This document shows positions 1 to 9,500 of a stretch of 23,228 nt of DNA, in pieces. This DNA is from HGW-17 sp938004375. Its GTDB lineage: Bacteria; Myxococcota_A; Polyangia; HGW-17. The position numbers were made by a program, and so were the translations under genes. The stretch is taken from the NCBI GenBank assembly GCA_036802685.1, contig DAIRVS010000062.1, forward strand, positions 1-23,228, given 5' to 3'. A model generated the notes under the pieces. That model had not been told where the DNA came from. It saw only the letters and a program-made list of their open reading frames with translations, and did no database searches. Each line of letters starts with the position of its first letter. Positions within the stretch are counted from its first letter, which is position 1.

Positions 1-779
1 ACCTCCAGATGCTGGATCTCGAGAGCAAACGTATTCTCCTCTACGGCGAGTGCACCGTCGGCACCAATATTCAAGGTGACGTGTACTTTCTCGATATGAC
101 TTCCTGTGAAAAAACCTTCCTGGGCCGACATGAGGACCAGTATTATCGAGGTATCACGCATTTCCCTGAGCCTTTCCACCCTTCCTATTACTACGCATAT
201 TGCTCACCCTGGGTTGGTAATTCCTACACGGGAAATTGGAATGGATGTTACTGGCGAGTGGATCAAAGTCTCCCCCAGATGGTCTACGAGTCATCAGATG
301 GGGACAGGTTGAACAGTTCGACTGCCCAGGCGGACTCGATGGGACGAGTTCTACAAGTCTGGGAGGCAAATGATGATTACATCTCCACCGCCACCAGTTT
401 GGACAGCGGGGAAATCGAAATCCTCCCCGTGCTCCCTGTCTACCCGCAGAGTCTGGCGCCCACTGGTAAACACTTCCCTCACCTGGCGACCTGGGTGGAA
501 GGTTACGACCCGGTTGCGACGGGCAACATGCTGCAAGCTTCGCAGTTGGGTCATGTTTTCCTCTGGGACCTGCAGACGAACATCTACCGACAGGTGACTT
601 GCCTGAATAGTGTGGGGGCCTATCGAGCAGGCATCACCATGATTCCGGGGGACCCCACGGGACGCTTCGGGCTGATAGGATCCTACATCGGAGACACCAA
701 GGTCATCCACGTCAAGAACCTTCACGCGGCCGGGATCATGAGTGAGGATGGCCACCTGCTCCCACCACCGACGAAGTGA
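1..779 (+). CDS. Propeller-like hypothetical protein, 5' end outside window
   Basis: The reading frame is open to the left edge, so the gene very likely begins outside the window. The first visible Met is at base 9, and the same LQM-(L/I)-DLE context lies inside the second copy at about 1121. About 258 residues are visible, rich in Tyr, Trp, Gly and Asp in short strand-like segments, including TWVEGY, RQVTCL and IPGDPTGRF. This recalls TolB/WD40-like beta-propeller lipoproteins of myxobacteria, but no catalytic motif is seen. The C-terminus LHAAGIMSEDGHLLPPP is identical to that of the damaged copy at 942-1561. By eye the stretch is less GC-rich than the rest of the window. Function unknown; the propeller fold is an inference. 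Confidence 0.6.
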   Translation, partial: LQMLDLESKRILLYGECTVGTNIQGDVYFLDMTSCEKTFLGRHEDQYYRGITHFPEPFHPSYYYAYCSPWVGNSYTGNWNGCYWRVDQSLPQMVYESSDGDRLNSSTAQADSMGRVLQVWEANDDYISTATSLDSGEIEILPVLPVYPQSLAPTGKHFPHLATWVEGYDPVATGNMLQASQLGHVFLWDLQTNIYRQVTCLNSVGAYRAGITMIPGDPTGRFGLIGSYIGDTKVIHVKNLHAAGIMSEDGHLLPPPTK

Positions 780-941
780 GCGGGCGGGCGCGGGCGCGTG
801 AACGCGCATGGCGGGTGTTGTCAATCTATGGAAATTTGCTAATACAGGTGGGGGACCGGGTCGCAGTGAAGGCGTACCAGCAGATCGACGGGCAGTGGGC
901 TGGCTGGGAGACGTTCGTGCAGGTGCAGTAGGAGTGGAATC
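780..941 (+). other. Spacer between the two paralogues with a possible gene remnant
   Basis: Just after the stop codon lies a short GC-rich palindrome (GCGCGT 794-799, ACGCGC 802-807) with no T-run. From about 815 the spacer shares the motif GTGTTGTCAATCT with the 3' flank of the second copy (from 1616). A short frame at 848-931 encodes a protein-like tail (RVAVKAYQQIDG, then WAGWETFV) and stops inside the ribosome binding site of the next gene. It may be a remnant, but nothing proves it is expressed. Confidence 0.3.
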
Positions 942-1561
942 ATGAGGCGAATTGGGTTGATTCTTCTGGTTCTGGCGTGGGTCGGCTGTGACTCCCCTGT
1001 GCGGTCGACGAAGGACGCGGGGCCGGACGTGCCGGACCACGTCGACGCGATTGACTTGGTGGACGTGCCGGAGGACGCGGACGTGGTGGACGTGGTGCCA
1101 ACATGGCCAAATTGACGCTCCAGATGATCGACCTGGAGCGCAACCGCCTGCTGCTGCACTGTGATTTTCCGTTGGACAGCAATCTGGCGGGACAGGAACG
1201 GGAAACCCTTCCGGCTTTTCCCGTGTTTCCGCAAGGCTTGATGAGCGCGGGTCGTCTCTTTCCACAGTTGCTGACTTGGGTGGAAGGGTACGAACCATCC
1301 ACGAGTGCCGGTTGGATTCAAGCGGGCATTCTCGGTCATACATTCCTGACGGACCGGGACACGATGGTCCACCGCCAGGTGACCTGCCTGGAAGGTTATG
1401 GTATGTACGGTGTAGTCTTCATCATGCCCGGGGATCTCACCGGGCGATGGGCCATCCTTGCCTCTAAATTGGGCGAATCTTTAATGATCCACCTCAAGGA
1501 CCTTCACGCGGCCGGGATCATGAGCGAGGACGGCCACCTGCTCCCGCCCCCGGAGAAGTGA
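942..1561 (+). pseudogene. Decayed second copy of the propeller-like lipoprotein gene
   Basis: A good start (AGGAG 7-9 bases before ATG 942) opens a lipoprotein-like N-terminus: MRRIG, a hydrophobic run, Cys16, then an Asp/Val/Pro-rich linker. This frame stops at 1113-1115. From about 1103 another frame carries the C-terminal part of the upstream paralogue to 1561: LQMIDLE, TWVEGY, RQVTCL, MPGDLTGRW and the identical LHAAGIMSEDGHLLPPP end. Compared with the first copy about 90 residues between the LQM and FPQ segments are missing, and the N-terminal linker joins out of frame. The simplest reading is a tandem duplicate with internal deletions and a frameshift. An ATG at 1103 could still allow a 152-aa protein without a signal peptide. 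Confidence 0.65.
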
Positions 1562-1583
1562 GTGGCGACCGGGGACGGTCGCA

Positions 1584-1601
1584 CGACCGGAAGACCGGTC
1601 G
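1584..1601. repeat. REP-like hairpin CGACCGG-AAGA-CCGGTCG
   Basis: A perfect 7-bp inverted repeat (1584-1590 with 1595-1601) around a 4-base loop lies 22 bases after the stop of the decayed copy. The same stem sequence recurs at 6573-6589 and 6995-7011. No T-run follows, so it is more likely a dispersed palindromic element than an intrinsic terminator. Confidence 0.5.
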
Positions 1602-1687
1602 CGCGGTCGGGGGCGGTGTTGTCAATCTGTGGGAATTAGCTGTCCAAGTGTGGTTGGTGATTTGTGAGAAGTGGTGCGGTCTTCTCG

Positions 1688-1860
1688 CGCAACGGTGCGG
1701 GCGCTGTTGCCCGGTGGTGCAGGCTTTGTCCGCAGTGGTGCGGGCGTTGTCCGCAGTGGTGCGGGCGTTGTTCGCCGTGGTGCAGGCTTGGCGGGGAATC
1801 GTGCGGGCCTTTTCGGCAGTGGTGCGGACGTCTGCGCTCGTGGTGCGGGCAGGCTCCACG
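1688..1860. repeat. Minisatellite, about eight degenerate 21-bp units
   Basis: Units resemble CGCAGTGGTGCGGGCGTTGT plus one base; two adjacent units near 1731-1772 are almost identical, while outer ones have diverged and vary by a base or so. Because the unit is a multiple of three, several frames on both strands stay open and predict heptad-like repeats (VVRALSA on +, ARTTADN on -). None has a convincing start or flanking protein sequence. The stretch 1562-2022 otherwise holds the hairpin at 1584 and no gene that I can support. Confidence 0.75.
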
Positions 1861-1988
1861 AGCGTCGTTGGAAAACTCCGGGGCGTTTTGGCCAGACGGC
1901 CTTTGGTGCGGTAATTGGTTCCAGTGGTGAGGCGGAAAACCGAAGTGGGGCGGAAACGCTTTCCACCCGGAGTTCACTTTGGGGAAGG

Positions 1989-2005
1989 AATCCGTCTCCC
2001 GGATT
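1989..2005 (-). terminator. Weak hairpin after the M28 peptidase gene
   Basis: AATCCG (1989-1994) and CGGATT (2000-2005) form a 6-bp stem with a 5-base loop, 18 bases beyond the stop of the leftward M28 gene. No T-run follows, so intrinsic termination is doubtful. Confidence 0.25.
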
Positions 2006-2022
2006 GACCCATTTCGCAGAAT

Positions 2023-3048
2023 TTAATTATCACTGCCCCGGCAGAGGAGCTCCACGATCTTCGCGACCGCGGCGGCGCGGTTGCGCAGTTGGCGCGGGGC
2101 GAGGCGGTCCGCGGTGTCCGTGGGGCGGTGGTAGTCCTCGTGGAGGCTCGACGAGAAGAACAGCGTGGCCACGCCGGCCTCGTTGAAGGGGATGGAGTCG
2201 TAGGCGAAGCCGGCCTGGACCTTCTGGATCCAGGACTCGGGGAGGGACATCAGTTCGACGCCCTGGGCCTTGGCCAGGGCGAAGAGCGCGTCGAGCTCGG
2301 CGTCGGGGACGCGGTTGACGATCAGCCCGAGCCCGTCGGGCTTCGTCTGGGCGAAGAGGCTCTCGAACAGCGGTCGGCCGACCATGTCCAGGTTGATCAT
2401 GCGGTCGATCCGCGCCGGCGGGATCAGGCCCGAGGCCACGAAGGCCCGGGAGCCCACCAGGCCCGCCTCCTCGCCGCCGAAGGCCACGCAGACGAGGGTC
2501 TTCCCCAGCGGGTGGGCGGCGAGCGCGCGACAGGTCTCGAGCAGCACGGCCACCCCCGAGGCGTTGTCGTCGGCCCCCGGGTGAAGCGCGCCGTCGCGCA
2601 CGCCCATGTGGTCGAGGTGGGCCCCCACCAGCACCACGCGATCCCCCGCACCCCGGCGCCGGGCCACCACGTTGCGGGTGCGCGTGCCGCCCGGGCTGGT
2701 CACCGGCACGATCATCGTGTCAGCCACGGCCTCGAACCCCGCGGCCTTCAGGTGCTTCTCGACGTAGGCCGCGGCCTGCTCCTCGCCCGGCGTGCCCATC
2801 CTGCGGCCCGCGAGCGCGGGGGCCGTCAGGAACCGCACGTGGGCCATGACGGACTCCTCGGTGATGCCGGTGAGCGTGGCAGTGGGCGTGGCGGGCGCCG
2901 GGACGGGCGCCGTGGCGGGCGCCGGAGCGGGCGCCGGGGCGGGCGCCGGGGCGGCGGGGGAGTCCTGCGGCTTCTTGCCGCCGCCGCAGGCGAATAAGGC
3001 AGACAGCAGAACCAGGGGGATGACCGATACGGAATGTATTGACTTCAA
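2023..3048 (-). CDS. M28-family zinc aminopeptidase, lipoprotein
   Basis: Predicted 341 aa. TTG start at 3048 with GGGAGAG just upstream; no in-frame ATG lies before the lipobox. The signal peptide ends in LFAC (Cys21), followed by an Ala-Pro linker to about residue 54. The catalytic domain shows the M28 pattern: AHLD (His144), GADDNASG (Asp160/161), GGEEAG (Glu193 general base, Glu194 zinc), NLDMVGR (Asp221) and YHRPTD (His307), so two zinc ions are expected. M28 enzymes of this kind trim N-terminal residues from peptides; here it would be tethered to the envelope. It lies 63 bases after the unrecognised gene and downstream of a prolyl oligopeptidase, suggesting stepwise breakdown of external peptides. 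Confidence 0.92.
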   Translation of the reverse strand: MKSIHSVSVIPLVLLSALFACGGGKKPQDSPAAPAPAPAPAPAPATAPVPAPATPTATLTGITEESVMAHVRFLTAPALAGRRMGTPGEEQAAAYVEKHLKAAGFEAVADTMIVPVTSPGGTRTRNVVARRRGAGDRVVLVGAHLDHMGVRDGALHPGADDNASGVAVLLETCRALAAHPLGKTLVCVAFGGEEAGLVGSRAFVASGLIPPARIDRMINLDMVGRPLFESLFAQTKPDGLGLIVNRVPDAELDALFALAKAQGVELMSLPESWIQKVQAGFAYDSIPFNEAGVATLFFSSSLHEDYHRPTDTADRLAPRQLRNRAAAVAKIVELLCRGSDN

Positions 3049-3111
3049 AACTCTCTCCCTCGCGTTCCCGATTTCGATTTCGATACCGGGATCTCCGGCC
3101 CGGAGCAGGCG

Positions 3112-3608
3112 CTAGATGAACTTCCCCAGGTAATCGGCCAGGTTCTCCTCCATGCGCGACAGGTCGGCGCGCTGGTTGGGGAAGAGGACCTTGAACTTGC
3201 GGAAGACGCTGCGGGTCTGCTCCACGGCGAGCATGGCGAAGAGCGCGGGCTCCTCGACGCAGGTGGCGATGTAGACGTTGCGGAACAGGCGGTCCATCTC
3301 CTCCTGGAGCAGGCCCCAGGTGCGCTCCACCTCGGTGTGCAGCTCGGGGTTCCCGGTGAACTCGGCGTGCTGCATGACGTTGTCCATCATGGTGCGCACC
3401 TGGTCCATCTGGCGGTGCAGGCTCACCAGCGGCAGGATGGGCAGGCTGGTGAACAGGTTCTTCTGGATCTCCTCGTCCCACTCGCTGTCGAGGTGGCCGC
3501 CCGAGAGCCAGTCCTGGGTGGCCGGGCTCAGGTCGATGCCCTGGGCCACCAGCTCCGAGATGCGGGGGTGCACCGGGGCTTCGATTCGCAGGGGGTACTT
3601 GTCGGGTC

Positions 3609-3612
<4 letters not shown>
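3112..3612 (-). CDS. Unrecognised 166-aa helical protein coupled to prolyl oligopeptidase
   Basis: GTG start at 3612 overlaps the TGA of the peptidase gene (GTGA, 4 bp), so translation is probably coupled. The frame stays open further upstream, but only as a shadow of the peptidase gene. The product begins MRPDKYPLRIEAPVHPRI and looks mostly alpha-helical, with charged segments (LHRQMDQVRTMMDNVMQ, LQEEMDRLFRN, RMEENLADYL). It has no signal peptide, membrane segment, Cys cluster or known catalytic motif, so it is probably cytoplasmic. I do not recognise the family. The coupling suggests a role linked to the peptidase, though the partner is exported and this protein apparently is not. Confidence 0.75.
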
Positions 3613-5855
<2,243 letters not shown>

Positions 5856-5897
5856 CCGGCCACGGTACCAAAATGCCCTGGAAAGTAAAGGTGCCAG

Positions 5898-6449
5898 TTG
5901 TCCGCAGCCGACCTCCGTTTTCCCCCCGGCTTCTTTCTCCGCGATGCTCTCTCCGTCGCCCCGGACCTGCTCGGCTGCGCGCTCGTCCGGCGCTTCCCGG
6001 ACGGCCGCGTCGTGTCCGGCGTGATCGCCGAGACCGAGGCCTACCTGTGCGACGACCCCGCCTGCCACGCCCACCGTGGCCCCACGCCGCGCAACGCCGC
6101 GATGTTCCTCGCCGGGGGCCACGCCTATGTCTACTTCATCTACGGCATCCACTTCTGCGTGAACGTCGTGACCGGACCCGCAGGCCGCGGCGAGGCCGTG
6201 CTGCTGCGGACCCTGCGCATCGACGGGTTCCCCCCCGCCGGCCTCCCGGTCGCGCGCACCGACGGTCCCGGACGCCTGTGCCGCGCCCTGGGCATCGACC
6301 GCGCCCTCGACGGAGCGGACTTGACGGATCCGACCGGCCCGCTCTTTTTGCTCCCGCGGTCGGGTCCGGCCCCCGTATTCACGACCACGCCCCGGATCGG
6401 CATCCGCCAGAACGCCGAGGTCCCCTGGCGATTCGTCGTCAAGCCGTGA
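5898..6449 (+). CDS. mpg: DNA-3-methyladenine glycosylase (AAG/MPG family)
   Basis: 183 aa. The only possible start is TTG at 5898, because an in-frame TAA lies at 5886 and no ATG or GTG intervenes; AAAGG sits about 6 bases before it. The enzyme removes alkylated purines in base-excision repair. AAG-family motifs are complete: ETEAY with Glu47 and Tyr49 (equivalents of human Glu125 and Tyr127), ACHAHRG with His57 (human His136), TPRNAAMF, and AYVYFIYGIHFCVNVV forming the lesion pocket. The length matches short bacterial members. It is divergent from the peptidase gene, with only 42 bases between the starts, and a clear terminator follows. Confidence 0.95.
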   Translation: MSAADLRFPPGFFLRDALSVAPDLLGCALVRRFPDGRVVSGVIAETEAYLCDDPACHAHRGPTPRNAAMFLAGGHAYVYFIYGIHFCVNVVTGPAGRGEAVLLRTLRIDGFPPAGLPVARTDGPGRLCRALGIDRALDGADLTDPTGPLFLLPRSGPAPVFTTTPRIGIRQNAEVPWRFVVKP

Positions 6450-6464
6450 CGTTGCTGAGGGGTG

Positions 6465-6491
6465 CGCAAGCTCTGCTTGCGTGTTGTTTGG
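6465..6491 (+). terminator. Intrinsic terminator of the glycosylase gene
   Basis: A perfect 7-bp stem (CGCAAGC 6465-6471, GCTTGCG 6475-6481) with a 3-base loop is followed by TGTTGTTTGG. It begins 15 bases after the stop codon. Confidence 0.7.
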
Positions 6492-6525
6492 ACTGCGGTG
6501 ACTTGGCACCGCTGGTCTTCCCCTT
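6491..6525. repeat. Partial copy of the 70-bp palindromic repeat
   Basis: Contains the hairpin GCGGTG-ACTTGG-CACCGC (6495-6512) and the following TGGTCTTCCCC that opens the two complete copies at 6530 and 6952, then diverges. It lies 43 bases before the same hairpin in the first complete copy. Confidence 0.65.
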
Positions 6526-6529
6526 CCCA

Positions 6530-6599
6530 TATGGACTGCGGTGACTTGGCACCGCTGGTTTTCCCCGCCGGGCGACCGGTCACCGGTCGCACCGCGGGG
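6530..6599. repeat. 70-bp palindromic repeat, copy A
   Basis: Two nested inverted repeats: GCGGTG/CACCGC (6538-6543, 6550-6555), then CGACCGG-TCA-CCGGTCG (6573-6589) enclosed by CCCCGC and GCGGGG. Copy B at 6952 matches 67 of 70 bases by my count. A REP- or MITE-like dispersed element is the likely identity. Confidence 0.8.
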
Positions 6600-6606
6600 T
6601 TCATAA

Positions 6607-6656
6607 CTTCTTCTTTTTCTTCCTCTTCTTCCTCTTCTTCTTCCTGCTTTTTCCTC
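6607..6656. repeat. Polypyrimidine tract
   Basis: Fifty bases of C and T with one G (6646), mostly CTT and CCT triplets, between copy A and the 12-bp hairpin. Such tracts can adopt unusual structures; no gene function is seen. Confidence 0.6.
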
Positions 6657-6686
6657 ACCGGTCGTGGCCAAACCGCCACGACCGGT
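6657..6686. repeat. Perfect 12-bp inverted repeat
   Basis: ACCGGTCGTGGC (6657-6668) pairs with GCCACGACCGGT (6675-6686) around a 6-base loop. It shares the CGACCGG core with the REP-like units nearby. No T-run follows on either strand. Confidence 0.7.
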
Positions 6687-6792
6687 CGGTCTCCGACGGC
6701 TTCTCGTTTCATTTTTGTTATTGCGTTCTCGCCGAGCGGTGGGCGTAACTATTTGTTTTTATTCTATCTTTACTTTCCGGAGGAGCAGCCTG

Positions 6793-6816
6793 GAGACTGC
6801 AGGCAACTGCAGTCTC
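6793..6816. other. 10-bp hairpin with GCAA loop
   Basis: GAGACTGCAG (6793-6802) and CTGCAGTCTC (6807-6816) form a perfect stem closed by GCAA, a GNRA tetraloop; CCTGG (6789) and CCAGG (6823) could add an outer stem. The stretch 6450-7068 has no gene I can support; besides this hairpin it holds the repeats listed separately. Confidence 0.5.
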
Positions 6817-6951
6817 AGACCTCCAGGTCAGGGGGACGCCGGCCCGGCGTTGAGTGCATCTTCCATGCGCTACACGGGTCGGCCGAGGCCGGAAATCCCC
6901 CCGACACCCCCCTTTTGACGGCTGACGTGAACTCGTTCTCATCGTCGAAGA

Positions 6952-7021
6952 TATGGAGTGCGGTGACTTGGCACCGCGGGTCTTCCCCGCCGGGCGACCG
7001 GTCACCGGTCGCACCGCGGGG
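6952..7021. repeat. 70-bp palindromic repeat, copy B
   Basis: Same layout as copy A, exactly 422 bases further on, with three mismatches seen. Inner hairpins are at 6960-6977 and 6995-7011. It ends 48 bases before the stop of the leftward beta-helix lipoprotein gene. Confidence 0.8.
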
Positions 7022-7068
7022 CTCTTCACGATTGAATCGATTTCTCGCTCGAGCGGCGGGAGGTCGCG

Positions 7069-7923
7069 CTACTCCCCCCAGGTGACCGGCGTGCCGTCCT
7101 CGTAGGCGTTGTCCTCCCAGACGGTGGGCGTCGTGTCCTCGAGGTGGTAAGCGCCGCCGAGGTGCCCGGTGCGCCAGCGGTTCGCGCGCACCACCACCTC
7201 ACCGCCGGCCTGGATCCGCAGCGGGTAGTAGCCCTCCTCCTCGATGAGCATGTTGCAATCCACGACGACGTTGGTGATGGGGCCGAAGTCGGGCTTGAAG
7301 AAGACCGCCGCGTTCACGCCGCCGCCGTCGATTGGCGGGGATGTGGCCTCGATCCAGTTGTGCCGGATGATGACGTCGTCGCCCCCCATGACCTGGATCC
7401 CGTCGAGGTGCGCGCCGGGGGAGCCCACCAGGCCCGCGATGAGGTTGTCCTCGACCAGGACGTGGCTGGCGCTGAAGATCCAGCCGTCGTTGCGGGTCCC
7501 GCCGTCGGCCGCGTACAGGTGGTTGCGCCGTCCGGTGAAGCCGTCGCCGATCAGCATGCCTCCGGTGATGTCGCAGTCCTCGATGGTGAGCCCGGTGCCT
7601 CCCTCGGTCGAATAAATGGCGTAATAGATGTCGCCCTCGAGCAGGGAGTTGCGGATCACCACGTTCGGGTGATCCACGTAGAGCCGGCCCTGGAGCCACA
7701 CGCCGTCGAAGACCTGACCGTCGTGGTCGGTGTGCAGGTCCTCTGCGATCGGCGTGAGCGCAGGAGCGTCGTCGGGGAGCCCGACGGTGGCCGCAGTAGG
7801 CCAGTCGGAGGGCGCACAGCTCAGGTCCGGGACGTCGAAGTCGGGCACCCGCCCGCCCCCCTCGTCGCAGGCCGTGAGGCACAAAACCACCAGAAGCAGG
7901 AACCCCATCCCGGTTCGTCTCAT
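7069..7923 (-). CDS. Right-handed beta-helix lipoprotein
   Basis: 284 aa. I chose ATG 7923 because GGAGG (7930-7934) lies six bases before it; a start at 7950 would put nine extra residues before the signal. The lipobox LTAC places the lipidated Cys at 19, followed by a Gly/Asp/Pro linker. From about residue 70 the chain has repeated parallel beta-helix rungs (VVIRNSLLEGD, LTIEDCDITGG, VLVEDNLIAGL, VIIRHNWIEA, VVVDCNMLIE, VVVRANRW). Such domains often bind or cleave polysaccharides, but no lyase or hydrolase active site is evident. It lies 129 bases downstream of the DUF4956 gene and may be separately expressed. Confidence 0.85.
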   Translation of the reverse strand: MRRTGMGFLLLVVLCLTACDEGGGRVPDFDVPDLSCAPSDWPTAATVGLPDDAPALTPIAEDLHTDHDGQVFDGVWLQGRLYVDHPNVVIRNSLLEGDIYYAIYSTEGGTGLTIEDCDITGGMLIGDGFTGRRNHLYAADGGTRNDGWIFSASHVLVEDNLIAGLVGSPGAHLDGIQVMGGDDVIIRHNWIEATSPPIDGGGVNAAVFFKPDFGPITNVVVDCNMLIEEEGYYPLRIQAGGEVVVRANRWRTGHLGGAYHLEDTTPTVWEDNAYEDGTPVTWGE

Positions 7924-8052
7924 CGTCAGCCTCCGTTGCCGGTCGCGCACCGGCTTCGGCAGCGTAGCACAGATCGGCGCGCCGGGATCGGGATCGGGAG
8001 CGGGATTTCGATTTCGATTGGGACGGGGAATGTCGTCCGGAGCGCAGGGGAA
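7924..8052. other. Spacer with hairpin and simple repeats
   Basis: GCCGGT (7938-7943) and ACCGGC (7949-7954) form a hairpin in the leader of the lipoprotein gene. GGGATC is repeated near 7984-7996, and GATTTCGATTTCGAT (8004-8018) is the same 15 bases as at 3070-3084, also upstream of a lipoprotein gene. No terminator with a T-run is visible after the DUF4956 gene. Confidence 0.5.
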
Positions 8053-8748
8053 CTACAGATCGATCTCCTGCTGGCCGAGGATCAGCGAGACCTTGTTGTT
8101 GCCGTTGAGGCGGCGGATGGCCTCGAGGAGCTCGGTGGGGTCGGTGTTGCGGGCCAGCTCGATGGAGGCGACGACCTCCTGCAGGGTCTCGTTGCGCACG
8201 GTCTCGACGGAGATGACCGAGTAGTGGTCCAGCGCCTTGCGGAACAGGTCCGAGAAGGTCTCGTAGAAGTCGCGGTCCGAGGGCAGGCGCACGATCAGGA
8301 TGCGCTCGCGGATGACCTTGGCGAACAGGTTGAGCTTGCTCATGACCAGGACCACGCACGAGAGGGCGAGGGTAGCGAAGATCGCGAGCAGGTAGAAGCG
8401 CGTTCCGCAGGCCATGCCGATGGCCATGGCCATGAAGACGAAACCCAGGTCGCGGGTCTCCTTGACCGCGCTGCGGAACCGGATGATGGACAGCGCGCCC
8501 ACCAGAGTGAAGGCGCGGGCCAGGTTCGAGCCGATGATCAGCATGATGAAACTGACCGTGATGCCCATGATCACGAGGGTGTGCACGAACGTCTGCGAGT
8601 ACGAGACGCCGCGGTGGGTCCAGCGGTAGACCATGCCCAGGATCAGCGTCAGGACGAAACTGAGGCCGAACATGACCGCCACGTCGAGCATGGTGAAGGT
8701 GCTGGTCAGATCCGAAAACTGGTTGATCTCGCGCATCAGTTCGTCCAT
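8053..8748 (-). CDS. DUF4956 family integral membrane protein
   Basis: 231 aa from ATG 8748, with GGAG 8-11 bases upstream. Membrane segments lie at about 20-40, 55-73, 101-116 and 118-138. The stretch LARAFTLVGALSIIRFRSAV and the following TRDLGFVFMAMAIGMACG is the hallmark of DUF4956. A soluble C-terminal half of about 90 residues (from VIRERILIVRLP) faces one side of the membrane. The start lies inside the VTC-domain gene (13-bp overlap), indicating coupled translation. The function is not established; a membrane partner or channel for the VTC-domain enzyme is a reasonable inference, by analogy with the yeast VTC complex where a separate membrane part guides the polymer. Confidence 0.9.
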   Translation of the reverse strand: MDELMREINQFSDLTSTFTMLDVAVMFGLSFVLTLILGMVYRWTHRGVSYSQTFVHTLVIMGITVSFIMLIIGSNLARAFTLVGALSIIRFRSAVKETRDLGFVFMAMAIGMACGTRFYLLAIFATLALSCVVLVMSKLNLFAKVIRERILIVRLPSDRDFYETFSDLFRKALDHYSVISVETVRNETLQEVVASIELARNTDPTELLEAIRRLNGNNKVSLILGQQEIDL

Positions 8749-9500
8749 AGGAAGCTCTCCTTGTGTTTCATCTGGAATTGACGGCGGTGCAGGCCGTCGG
8801 CCAGCGCCAGGCAGTATTTGCTGACCCGCCGCAACTGACACTCGTGCTTGGCCAACAGCGAGGTCACCCAGCCGGGGATGCGCTCGTTGACCTTCACCTC
8901 CATGATCAGCCAGTCCAGCGGGATGAAGTGGAAGTTGCGGGCGGCCTCGTTCACGCGCAGAGCGTCCACGCGGCCGGTCAGGTCCATGTCGAAGGTGAGC
9001 CGCATGCCCGACTCGTAGCGCCCGCCCTGGAAGGCCTGGCGCCGGTAGGAGACGATGCAGGCGGGCACGAGGCCCATGGAGCGGACCAGGAACTGCATGT
9101 TGCTCGCGGCCTTGACGTCGCGCGGGTCGGTGAGTTCGAGGTTCGCGTCGCCTTCGAGCAGGTCGATGCACTGATCGAGGGGCAGAAAAAGGCGCTGCTT
9201 CTGCACGGTGCGGTTGATGCGCTGCTTGATCTCGACGCATCCCTGGCTCGTCGCTTCGATGTCGTCGCCGGGGTAGATGCGCAGGCGGACCTTCTTGCGG
9301 ACGTTGATGCCCTCTATCTTGGAGCGGTAGCATGGGTACTTCGGGCCGTCATAGTACAGCGACACGATGCGGTAGAAGCCGTCGTGGTCCCCATAGGGGT
9401 CCGGCGACATGAAGTTGAGCAGGTCGTCCACGAGCCGCGGGTAGCGACTCGCGTGGACCATGTACTTCAATTCGTACCGGTTAATCCTTTTCAGGACCAT
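8736..9500 (-). CDS. VTC-type polyphosphate polymerase domain protein
   Basis: 254 aa from ATG 9500 (GGAGGG five bases upstream; a GTG at 9506 is too close to that site). The whole protein is one VTC domain, the tunnel-shaped catalytic fold of yeast Vtc4, which makes polyphosphate from ATP. Expected basic and acidic tunnel residues are present: NRYELKY (Lys12), YRSKIEGINVRKKVRLRIY (Arg68 to Arg74), VEIKQR (Glu90, Lys92), RLTFDMD (Arg167, Asp171) and IMEVKVNERIPGW (Glu201, Lys203). It has no signal or membrane segment, so it is cytoplasmic, probably held at the membrane by the DUF4956 protein. It overlaps the upstream gene by 20 bases and the downstream gene by 13. Polymer chemistry is inferred from the family. 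Confidence 0.88.
   Translation of the reverse strand: MVLKRINRYELKYMVHASRYPRLVDDLLNFMSPDPYGDHDGFYRIVSLYYDGPKYPCYRSKIEGINVRKKVRLRIYPGDDIEATSQGCVEIKQRINRTVQKQRLFLPLDQCIDLLEGDANLELTDPRDVKAASNMQFLVRSMGLVPACIVSYRRQAFQGGRYESGMRLTFDMDLTGRVDALRVNEAARNFHFIPLDWLIMEVKVNERIPGWVTSLLAKHECQLRRVSKYCLALADGLHRRQFQMKHKESFLWTN

Noticed and set aside
1558..1914. Heptad-repeat proteins in the minisatellite (both strands)
   Set aside because: Several frames are open because the unit is 21 bases; none has a convincing start site, signal or non-repeat domain.
5860..5890. Sigma-54 type promoter (TGGCAC) for the peptidase gene
   Set aside because: TGGCAC is present on the minus strand, but the needed TTGC at the right distance is missing.
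5856..6671. N-terminal extension of the prolyl oligopeptidase
   Set aside because: It would cover the glycosylase gene antisense and put about 270 low-complexity residues before a clear signal peptide.
6496..7011. CRISPR array
   Set aside because: Repeat spacings are 43 and 422 bases, the copies are palindromic and too long, and no cas gene is nearby.
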